DNA from: an uncultured Flavobacteriales bacterium
Lineage (GTDB): Bacteria; Bacteroidota; Bacteroidia; Flavobacteriales; UBA7312
Reading direction: 5' to 3'
NCBI GenBank assembly: GCA_913041085.1
Contig: CAJWHN010000004.1
Coordinates: 1 to 48,988 of the forward strand
DNA length: 48,988 nucleotides
The translations under genes were made by a program, and so were the position numbers. Positions 25,923-32,543 of this stretch are shown here, in pieces. The first letter of the stretch is position 1. Each line of letters starts with the position of its first letter. The notes under the pieces are model-generated. The model saw nothing but the letters and a program-made list of their open reading frames with translations. It was not told the origin of the DNA and made no database searches.

Positions 25923-27608
25923 ATGACAAACGAAAGCGTATTAGCATTCGATCTACCAAAAAACCAATCTTCAGTTATCAAGGTAATTGGAGTAGGTGGA
26001 GGTGGAAGTAATGCTGTAAACTACATGTACGAAAATGGTATTGATGGCGTAGATTTTGCGGTTTGTAATACAGATTTACAAGCCTTAGAAGCTAGCCCAA
26101 TAACCACAAAAATTCAAATAGGTGCCGAAATAACAGAAGGACTTGGTGCTGGTGCCAATCCTGAAGTTGGTCGCCAAGCTGCAGAAGAAAGTATCGAACG
26201 TATTGAAGAACTGCTGGAAAGCAATACCAAGATGCTATTTATCACTGCTGGTATGGGCGGTGGAACAGGAACAGGTGCTGCGCCTGTAATTGCTCGAGCT
26301 GCTCGTGAAAAGGAAATATTAACGGTAGGTGTTGTTACTGTTCCATTTTGGACTGAAGGAGGACACAGAAAAAAGTATGCCGAAAAAGGTTTGGAAGACT
26401 TGAGGGCAAATGTTGACACTCTATTAGTAATTAATAATGATAGACTCATTGAAGTATATGGCGATTTGACTTTAAGTCAAGCCTTTGCCAAAGCCAATGA
26501 AGTCTTGAATACTGCTACAAAAGGTATTGCAGAGGTTATTTCTCAAACATTGATGGTAAATATTGACCTTAACGATGCTAAGCGTGTACTAAAAGATAGT
26601 GGTAGCGCTGTTATGGGACAGGCTTATGCATCTGGTGAAAACCGTGCTATTGATGCTATTGAGGCAGCCTTAGATTCACCGTTATTACACGACAATAACA
26701 TCAAAGGTGCTCAGCAGGTTCTATTGAAAATAGTTACAGGTTCTGGTGAGAAAGAGATTAGAATGACAGAGTTGTTCAGTATCAAAAAACACATACAAGA
26801 TGTTGCAGGTTCTGATGTCAATATTATTGAAGGAATCGGTGTTGAAGAAGGAATGGACGATGAAATAAGCGTAACAGTTATTGCAACTGGTTTTAAGGTC
26901 AATAAAAACATTGGACCAGCTAAACCGATAACTCCTAAAATCTATGAGTTAGATAAAGACGAGCAAATTGAAGAAGTTACAACAGAAGAACAAAGTGTTG
27001 AGCTTAGTTCAGAAGATACTGAAACTGTTGATTCTTTCGAGTCTATATTTGATACTAGAACTGATGAATCTAATGAGCAACCACAAGGAACTTTGAATTT
27101 TAATACGGAAGAAGAATCACCTGTTTTGAATTTTGAGCTCGAAGAAGAAGGTTCTGAAGAAGGCCCTATAGACTTTCCAATTGCTGTTGAAAATGTTCAG
27201 CAAGAAGAATCTATCAATTTGACGAGTGAAAATGTAGATGACAATGACGAAGTAGTAGTTCATACTTTAGAATTGGAAGAAGAATCTCCAGAAGATGTAA
27301 TTACAGATTTAAAAGATGATATGGAAAAGGAAGAATTCACTCAAATAAATCATGGTATTTCTGCTGAGCAAATGGCTTTAAGAAGTCGTCAGCGTATGGA
27401 AAGGCTTAGAGAAATAACGGTAAAATTACGCACGCCTTCTGGACTTACAGACTTAGAAAGCGAACCAGCTTATAAAAGAAGAGAAGTTGAGTTAGATGAC
27501 GTAGCACACTCTTCAGAGTCCGACAATTCCTCTTACGTATTAGGAGAAGACGATGATAAAAATGTAGGACTTAAGCCAAATAATTTTTTGCACGATAACG
27601 TTGACTAA
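25923..27608 (+). CDS. ftsZ: Cell division GTPase FtsZ
   Basis: This 561-residue tubulin homologue forms the Z ring. The GTPase domain occupies about the first 325 residues, with GVGGGGSNAVNYM, NTDLQAL, the tubulin signature GGGTGTGAAP, FWTEGGHRKKYAEKG and the T7-loop VNIDLNDAKRVL. The remainder is an unusually long, very acidic linker (many Glu/Asp) and a short basic patch (RSRQRMERLREI). It ends NNFLHDNVD, the Bacteroidota-type C-terminal tip that should bind FtsA. The 31-base gap after ftsA is the largest inside the operon but contains no convincing promoter. Confidence 0.96.
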   Translation: MTNESVLAFDLPKNQSSVIKVIGVGGGGSNAVNYMYENGIDGVDFAVCNTDLQALEASPITTKIQIGAEITEGLGAGANPEVGRQAAEESIERIEELLESNTKMLFITAGMGGGTGTGAAPVIARAAREKEILTVGVVTVPFWTEGGHRKKYAEKGLEDLRANVDTLLVINNDRLIEVYGDLTLSQAFAKANEVLNTATKGIAEVISQTLMVNIDLNDAKRVLKDSGSAVMGQAYASGENRAIDAIEAALDSPLLHDNNIKGAQQVLLKIVTGSGEKEIRMTELFSIKKHIQDVAGSDVNIIEGIGVEEGMDDEISVTVIATGFKVNKNIGPAKPITPKIYELDKDEQIEEVTTEEQSVELSSEDTETVDSFESIFDTRTDESNEQPQGTLNFNTEEESPVLNFELEEEGSEEGPIDFPIAVENVQQEESINLTSENVDDNDEVVVHTLELEEESPEDVITDLKDDMEKEEFTQINHGISAEQMALRSRQRMERLREITVKLRTPSGLTDLESEPAYKRREVELDDVAHSSESDNSSYVLGEDDDKNVGLKPNNFLHDNVD

Positions 27609-27610
27609 TT

Positions 27611-28045
27611 ATGGATATTAATCAATTAATAAAGGAAGCAATGTTGGCTAAAGATTCGGTACGCTTGTCATCTTTAAGAGCTATAAAGTCAGCTTTTTTA
27701 GTGGCGCAAACCGAAAAAGGTGCTGGCGAACTTGATGATGCTGCTAAGCAGAAAATCATACAAAAGCAAGTCAAGCAAAGAAAAGATGCAGCCGCCATTT
27801 ATTTGGAGCAAAATCGACAAGATTTAGCCGATGATGAGTTGGCACAAGTTGCTATACTCGAAGAATTCCTTCCAGAGCAGTTAAGTGAAGATAAAATTCG
27901 AGAAGTCGTTACTGCTATAATAGCTCAAGTAGGAGCTAGCAGTATGGCTGATATGGGTAAAGTTATGGGCTCAGCCAACCAGCAGTTGGCAGGTAAAGCC
28001 GACGGCAAACTCATTGCACAAATTGTAAAATCACTATTGTCATAG
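27611..28045 (+). CDS. GatB/YqeY-domain protein
   Basis: This 144-residue soluble protein has the YqeY fold related to the tail domain of the GatB amidotransferase subunit. It contains LSSLRAIKSAF, KQVKQRKDAAAIYLEQNRQDLADDE, EEFLPEQLSEDKI and GKVMGSANQQLAGKADGKL. The function is unproven, though it may bind tRNA. It starts two bases after ftsZ and is the last gene before the terminator; YqeY following FtsZ is a recurring arrangement in Bacteroidota. Confidence 0.93.
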   Translation: MDINQLIKEAMLAKDSVRLSSLRAIKSAFLVAQTEKGAGELDDAAKQKIIQKQVKQRKDAAAIYLEQNRQDLADDELAQVAILEEFLPEQLSEDKIREVVTAIIAQVGASSMADMGKVMGSANQQLAGKADGKLIAQIVKSLLS

Positions 28046-28068
28046 TAAAAATTAATGTTCAGTTAAAA

Positions 28069-28098
28069 AGCCTCAACATATTGTTGGGGCTTTTTTTA
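28069..28098 (+). terminator. Rho-independent terminator of the dcw operon
   Basis: Arms AGCCTCAAC (28069-28077) and GTTGGGGCT (28083-28091) pair over nine bases with one T-G wobble and a five-base loop. A run of T residues follows directly. It lies 23 bases after the yqeY stop. Confidence 0.88.
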
Positions 28099-28128
28099 TT
28101 ATATTTTAACTTTTAAACCCATAATACC

Positions 28129-28535
28129 ATGAACAAGACACTTATAATAATTCTGTCTATTACCTTTTTTTCAAATTTTTCCTATTCTTCATCTCTTAGC
28201 AATGTAATTTTTATAAATAACGACTCTGTATATGAACAGGTTGATGTATTTCCAGAGTTCGTGGGGGTGTGGATGCTATGACAAGTTATATCCAAGAGCG
28301 TATGGTTTATCCTAAAGAAGCTATAGCTAACAAAGAAACAGCTCGAGTTTTTGTCTAATTTGTTGTCGATAAATCGGGTAGTGTTAAAGACGTGCAATTG
28401 AAAAGGCAAGAAAAAAAATACTTTGATGATGAAGCAATAAGAGTTGTTTCAGAAATGCCTAAATGGAAAGCGGGATTGTTGAACTGGAAATACGTGAATA
28501 CTAGATTATTCCTGCCTATTGTTTTTAAACTATAA
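28129..28535 (+). pseudogene. Decayed gene for a TonB C-terminal-domain protein
   Basis: ATG 28129 opens a signal-peptide-like start (MNKTLIIILSITFFSNFSYS), then VYEQVDVFPEF. The frame is lost in the G-run near 28263, and TGA 28279 closes it. One base out of phase, the sequence continues GGVDAMTSYIQERMVYPKEA, then TARVFV. A TAA at 28356 stands where the family has Gln (VQFVVD), then FVVDKSGSVKD, DEAIRVVSEMPKWKAG and LPIVFKL to a natural stop at 28533. This is the energy-transducer TonB C-terminal domain, usually a periplasmic or outer-membrane-interacting module. With one base deleted and one nonsense change it is almost certainly inactive, unless these are sequencing errors. Confidence 0.82.
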
Positions 28536-28536
28536 A

Positions 28537-29088
28537 TCACTTCCATTCCCAGCTTTCAATAAGTCGATATATATCGTCTTTTATGAAATTGGTAATTGGA
28601 GTTATGGAGTCGTTTTGAGCTGAATTAAAGTATAAAGCACCTCTTACAAAATGATTTAAACTGTCGGTTAAGTAAAACTGCATAGGTGTTGCTGTACTTC
28701 CTTGAAAAGTATAAACCATACCATACACCTTTAAGGAATCTTTAATAAAGACTTGTTCGCTAATAGCTTCTGCAATTTGGGCATGTTTGTAGGCAAGTAG
28801 TCTGCTATCTTCTGTATATTTATTCAAATCACGCTTAAGGTGTTTATAGCTCATATGTACTTTGCCATTGAAGTTATTAAATTCTAAATCAAACCAACAT
28901 TTATTTTCGTATTTAAAATTGATGTTACTGTAATCGGGTTGCTGAAAACTATATGGACAACTACTTTCAAATAATGTTGTGCTTTGCTCAGGCAAATCCA
29001 CTCTAGAATACCCCCAAGGTTTAGGAGTGTAGTCATTGTTACAAGCAATAAAGATTAAAGCACAAAAAAGGTAAAGTTTATTGCTCAT
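28537..29088 (-). CDS. gldD: Gliding motility lipoprotein GldD
   Basis: This 183-residue lipoprotein has the lipobox IFIAC (Cys16). The mature start carries the GldD signature YTPKPWGYSRVDLPEQ, followed by SSCPYSFQQPDYS, KCWFDLEF and KVHMSYK. GldD is required for gliding and T9SS function in Flavobacterium johnsoniae. It begins inside the 3' end of gldE (11-base overlap), and gldE-gldD is a conserved pair. On the opposite strand its stop lies next to the decayed TonB-domain gene. Confidence 0.93.
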   Translation of the reverse strand: MSNKLYLFCALIFIACNNDYTPKPWGYSRVDLPEQSTTLFESSCPYSFQQPDYSNINFKYENKCWFDLEFNNFNGKVHMSYKHLKRDLNKYTEDSRLLAYKHAQIAEAISEQVFIKDSLKVYGMVYTFQGSTATPMQFYLTDSLNHFVRGALYFNSAQNDSITPITNFIKDDIYRLIESWEWK

Positions 29089-30394
29089 TAATAGTAACTT
29101 TTATTCGTTTAACTCTTGTTTTATCTACAGATTCTATTGTAAAAGAATATTGCTCATAGTTCAGTATCTCTCCATTTTCAGGTATGTTTCCTTTCATTTC
29201 AAGTATTAGTCCAGCAAGGGTGTCGGATTCTCCTTTAATAGGATCAAAAAAGTCGATTTCTCCATCTATAGTCTTTAGTACGTCATTCAAAGATGTCTTG
29301 CCTTCAAAAATATAATTAGAGCTGTCTAGTTTAGAGAATTGTATACCATCATCATCAAATTCATCGTTTATATCTCCTACAATTTCTTCAATAATATCTT
29401 CGAGTGTAACTATCCCTGAAGTGCCTCCATATTCATCAACTACAATGGCTAGATGTATTTTTTTCTCTTGAAATTCTCGCATTAAATCATCAATCATTTT
29501 CCCCTCAGGAACAAAAAACGGAGTTCTTATTAAATTACTCCATTCAAAATCTGTATGATTTAGAAATGGTAATAAATCTTTGATATATAGTATGCCTATT
29601 ACTGTATCAAAATTCTCTCTGTAAACTGGAATTCTTGAATAGCCACTTGAAATAACTAATTTTTTGACAACTTCAAATGGGGTGTTTTGCTCAAGAGCAC
29701 TTACATCGACTCTTGATTTCATAATTTCTTTTACTTGAATATTGCCAAATTCAACGATACTTCTAAGAATTCTTTTTTCTTCTTCTTTGGTGTCATTCTC
29801 TCCTGCCAAATATAGTGCTGAAGACAAGTCATCAACAGATATTTGATAGCCCTTAGTGTTAAAACGTTTTTCGATTATAGATGTTGATGAAACAAGAAGT
29901 TGGCTAAGTGGTTTAAATAGAGTACTTAGTAAGCTTAATGGGCCACTCATTCTTTTAGCAAAGGTTAAAGTTTTTTGATTGGCATAAACTTTTGGAATGA
30001 CCTCACCTAACAAAAGTAATGCGAATGTGACAACAACTACTTGAATAACAAAGCTGAAAATTGGATGTTGAGTATAATCCAATAAACTATCGGTCATGTA
30101 GGTAGAGAGTATAATAATGGCTACATTGATAAAGTTGTTTGATATCAATATTGTTGCCAATAAATGATTGGGTTTCTGTAGTAGTTTTTTAATCTGCGTG
30201 AAACTTGTTTTGTCTTCTTCTTCCTTCCATTTCGAAGCGTCTAATGAAAAATAAGCTACTTCAGAACCTGATATCATTGCAGAGCAAAACAATAAGGATA
30301 ACATTGCTATACTTGCCAACAACAAGTTTAGGTCTATGCTATTAGTAGTTAAATTTTGTATTAAAAGAGTGAGTTGCTGAGGGTCTTCGTCCAA
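29078..30394 (-). CDS. gldE: Gliding motility-associated membrane protein GldE (CorC/HlyC-type)
   Basis: This 438-residue membrane protein has an N-terminal DUF21/CNNM domain of about four helices (roughly residues 25-160; SGSEVAYFSLDASKW is its conserved loop). A cytosolic CBS-domain pair follows (VDVSALEQNTPFEVVKKLV, SRIPVYRENFDTVIGILYIKDLL, VDEYGGTSGIVTLEDIIEEIVG), then the CorC_HlyC C-terminal domain. This architecture occurs in transporter-associated proteins linked to divalent cations. In flavobacteria the copy beside gldD is called GldE and can partly replace GldD function when overexpressed (as I recall). It lies 21 bases downstream of ssb. Confidence 0.9.
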   Translation of the reverse strand: MDEDPQQLTLLIQNLTTNSIDLNLLLASIAMLSLLFCSAMISGSEVAYFSLDASKWKEEEDKTSFTQIKKLLQKPNHLLATILISNNFINVAIIILSTYMTDSLLDYTQHPIFSFVIQVVVVTFALLLLGEVIPKVYANQKTLTFAKRMSGPLSLLSTLFKPLSQLLVSSTSIIEKRFNTKGYQISVDDLSSALYLAGENDTKEEEKRILRSIVEFGNIQVKEIMKSRVDVSALEQNTPFEVVKKLVISSGYSRIPVYRENFDTVIGILYIKDLLPFLNHTDFEWSNLIRTPFFVPEGKMIDDLMREFQEKKIHLAIVVDEYGGTSGIVTLEDIIEEIVGDINDEFDDDGIQFSKLDSSNYIFEGKTSLNDVLKTIDGEIDFFDPIKGESDTLAGLILEMKGNIPENGEILNYEQYSFTIESVDKTRVKRIKVTINEQ

Positions 30395-30415
30395 AAGTAG
30401 GGTGTTTAGTTAGTC

Positions 30416-30841
30416 TTAAAACGGTAAATCGTCATCAGCTGACTCTTGAATTGGTGGTGTTGAATTGGTAGACGCTTCAGTTTCAGTACTTTCAACATTG
30501 TCCGACTTTTTACCTAACATTTCTAAACTGTCGCAAATAACTTCGGTAGTATATCGAGTTACTCCATCTTTATCTTCCCAAGAACGAGTACGCAGTCGCC
30601 CTTCTATATAGACGCTATTTCCTTTTTTGAGGTAGGGTTCTACCACTTTTGCCGCTAATCCACCTCGAGTAACAACAGTATGCCATTCGGTTTGAGTGAC
30701 TTTTTCGTTAGTGTCTTTTTTAGTGTATGTTTCGGAAGTTGCCAATGGGAATCTCGCCAAAGAGCCACCATTTTCGAAGTGTCTTACCTCGGGATCTTTA
30801 CCCAAGTTTCCAACTAAGATTACTTTATTTACGCTAGCCAT
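30416..30841 (-). CDS. ssb: Single-stranded DNA-binding protein
   Basis: This 141-residue protein has an OB fold at about residues 1-110: VNKVILVGNLGKDPEVR, TEWHTVV, KGNSVYIEGRLRTRSWEDKDG. A short disordered linker and the acidic tip DDDLPF follow, through which SSB recruits repair and replication proteins. It binds single-stranded DNA as a tetramer. It starts the ssb-gldE-gldD unit; a TATATTTG box lies about 30 bases upstream of the ATG, preceded by mutY on the same strand. Confidence 0.96.
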   Translation of the reverse strand: MASVNKVILVGNLGKDPEVRHFENGGSLARFPLATSETYTKKDTNEKVTQTEWHTVVTRGGLAAKVVEPYLKKGNSVYIEGRLRTRSWEDKDGVTRYTTEVICDSLEMLGKKSDNVESTETEASTNSTPPIQESADDDLPF

Positions 30842-30876
30842 TTTTTTATGTTTTTAAGTTTTGCTTATAGTCAAAT

Positions 30877-30884
30877 ATAGCCTA
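30877..30884 (-). promoter_or_regulatory. -7 promoter element for ssb-gldE-gldD
   Basis: The minus strand reads TATATTTG (TAnnTTTG), about 35 bases before the ssb ATG. The leader between is A-rich and has no Shine-Dalgarno sequence, as expected for the phylum. Confidence 0.5.
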
Positions 30885-30897
30885 ATTATTATAGCAA

Positions 30898-31935
30898 TCA
30901 AATTTTAGCTTGAATAAATTTTTCGATGAGTCTTGATACGGCAAGCTTATCTATAGTTTCAATTTTAATTTTTTGAAAGTTTGATGCGGGAAGTGTGTTT
31001 TGACACTTGATTTCCCAAAATCGAGCATTAATTTTTCTGTGACTTAAAATGTGCTTAAATTCACTAATTGATTCTATACTAAAGTCAATACCCTTAACCC
31101 ATGATTCAAATTGATTGTGGTTTAAAATTTCTTCAGTATTCTTTAAATCATTAGTCGTTATTAGTGGAAATTCATACATATTTTGCCATATACCATCGTT
31201 TGCTCGTTTATTGACTAAAGTGTATCCATTCATTTTGAAAAAGAAATATTCGAAAAAAACGGTTTTCACCTTGACTTTGCCTTTTTTAACAGGCAAAAGA
31301 TGAATGGTGTTATTAGCAAAAGCAACACATTCATCTCTTAATGGGCAACTATTACAATTGGGTTGCTTTGGTTTACACATTTGAGAACCAAACTCCATAA
31401 TTGCTTGGTTGTGAGTGTCAGGTTCTTTTTTTACCAATAGTGTTTTTGCTATCTCAGAAAATTCCCTTTTACCTTTAGAGGTGTCAATAGGGGTGTCTAT
31501 GCCATAAAAACGTGAAAGCAGTCTAAAAACATTACCATCTACTACAGCATAGGGCAATTTGAAAGCAAAAGATGCAATTGCGGCTGCTGTATATTCTCCT
31601 ACGCCTTTTAGCGTGATGATGTCCTTGTATTCTTTTGGAAAGAAACCAGCTTGGTGTATTTGTTTGGCAGCAAAATGCAGATTTCTTGCTCTAGAGTAAT
31701 AACCCAATCCTTGCCATAATTTCAAAACTTCTTCTTCATTAGCATTGGCTAGTTCCGAAACGCTTGGAAATGTTTTAATAAATTTCTGATAATATGGGAG
31801 TCCTTGTTTTACTTGAGTTTGTTGTAAAATAATTTCTGAAAGCCATATCTTGTAAGGGTCTTTGGTATTTCTCCACGGCAATTCCCTTTTATGTTGGAAG
31901 TACCATTTAATAATTTTAGAAGAGAAAAAATCCAT
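30898..31935 (-). CDS. mutY: A/G-specific adenine DNA glycosylase MutY
   Basis: This 345-residue base-excision repair enzyme removes adenine mispaired with 8-oxoguanine. It opens with RELPWRNTKDPYKIWLSEIILQQTQV (the catalytic Glu region) and has the helix-hairpin-helix LKGVGEYTAAAIASFAF, then VDGNVFRLLSR with the catalytic Asp. The [4Fe-4S] ligand set is spaced C-x6-C-x2-C-x5-C (CKPKQPNCNSCPLRDEC). The remaining C-terminal part is the NUDIX-like domain that recognises 8-oxoG. It is transcribed away from the HU gene and upstream of ssb. Confidence 0.96.
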   Translation of the reverse strand: MDFFSSKIIKWYFQHKRELPWRNTKDPYKIWLSEIILQQTQVKQGLPYYQKFIKTFPSVSELANANEEEVLKLWQGLGYYSRARNLHFAAKQIHQAGFFPKEYKDIITLKGVGEYTAAAIASFAFKLPYAVVDGNVFRLLSRFYGIDTPIDTSKGKREFSEIAKTLLVKKEPDTHNQAIMEFGSQMCKPKQPNCNSCPLRDECVAFANNTIHLLPVKKGKVKVKTVFFEYFFFKMNGYTLVNKRANDGIWQNMYEFPLITTNDLKNTEEILNHNQFESWVKGIDFSIESISEFKHILSHRKINARFWEIKCQNTLPASNFQKIKIETIDKLAVSRLIEKFIQAKI

Positions 31936-31995
31936 AAAGTCGTAAATTCTAGCGAGTTATAGTGATAAAACACATCTGATTTAAATAAAAGTCAG

Positions 31996-32003
31996 TATAT
32001 TTG
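31996..32003 (+). promoter_or_regulatory. -7 promoter element for the HU gene
   Basis: TATATTTG matches TAnnTTTG exactly and lies 45 bases before the HU ATG, giving a leader of about 40 bases that is rich in A and T. Confidence 0.6.
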
Positions 32004-32048
32004 CACGCGAAATTAAGATATTTAAACATCTTTTAAATCCATTTAATT

Positions 32049-32336
32049 ATGACAAAGTTAGAAATCGTTAATTCCATTTCTGATAAAATCGGTGTAGAAA
32101 GAGTCGATGTGCAAGCTGTAGTTGAAGCCTTTATGCACGAAGTTAAAAATTCTTTGTCTAGTGGAGAAGATGTTTTCTTAAGAGGGTTTGGTTCATTTAT
32201 TGTTAAGCAAAGAGCACAAAAAACAGGTAGAGATATATCTAAAAATACAACGATTATCATACCAGCTCATAATGTTCCTGCGTTTAAGCCTTCTAAAGAA
32301 TTTGTAAATAAAGTTAAAACAAACGTTCAGTTATAA
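32049..32336 (+). CDS. HU/IHF-family DNA-binding protein
   Basis: This 95-residue nucleoid protein has an N-terminal helical pair (TKLEIVNSISDKIG, VEAFMHEVKNSL). A beta saddle follows (GEDVFLRGFGSFIVKQRAQKTGRDI, the HU signature), with arm and tail residues IPAHNVPAFKPSKEF. It dimerises and bends DNA. Whether it is HU or IHF-like cannot be decided from sequence alone. It heads a group with the 29-residue mS38-like gene and rng, the usual arrangement in Flavobacteriia. Confidence 0.95.
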   Translation: MTKLEIVNSISDKIGVERVDVQAVVEAFMHEVKNSLSSGEDVFLRGFGSFIVKQRAQKTGRDISKNTTIIIPAHNVPAFKPSKEFVNKVKTNVQL

Positions 32337-32383
32337 AATTACTGAATATAAAAGAGATTTAAAAATATTTAAAACACAACGTT

Positions 32384-32473
32384 ATGCCAAACGGTAAAAA
32401 AAGAAAAAGACATAAGATGGCTACTCACAAACGTAAAAAGCGTTTAAGAAAAAATAGACACAAGAAAAAATAG
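32384..32473 (+). CDS. 29-residue basic AURKAIP1/COX24 (mS38)-domain protein
   Basis: ATG 32384 to TAG 32473 encodes 29 residues, about 60% Lys/Arg, beginning MPNGKKRKRHKMATHKRKK and ending RLRKNRHKKK. The KMxTHKRKKRLRKNR core resembles the COX24/AURKAIP1 C-terminal domain. In mitochondria this domain belongs to the small-subunit ribosomal protein mS38, and Bacteroidota genomes carry near-identical tiny proteins annotated with that name (recalled, not searched). A role as a small ribosomal protein is likely but inferred. It sits 47 bases after the HU gene and 70 bases before rng, consistent with a translation/RNA function. Confidence 0.85.
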   Translation: MPNGKKRKRHKMATHKRKKRLRKNRHKKK

Positions 32474-32499
32474 TCTTTGTACTATTTTAGTATCAATTT

Positions 32500-32528
32500 G
32501 AGAACATCTATCCCCTAGATTTGTTCTC
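32500..32528 (+). promoter_or_regulatory. Hairpin in the leader immediately upstream of rng
   Basis: GAGAACA (32500-32506) pairs with TGTTCTC (32522-32528), and TCTA (32507-32510) with TAGA (32516-32519). The loop is TCCCC and there is a two-T bulge. No T-run follows, so it is not an intrinsic terminator. It ends 15 bases before the rng TTG start and could control or report RNase activity. Confidence 0.5.
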
Positions 32529-32543
32529 ACAGCCGTAATTATT

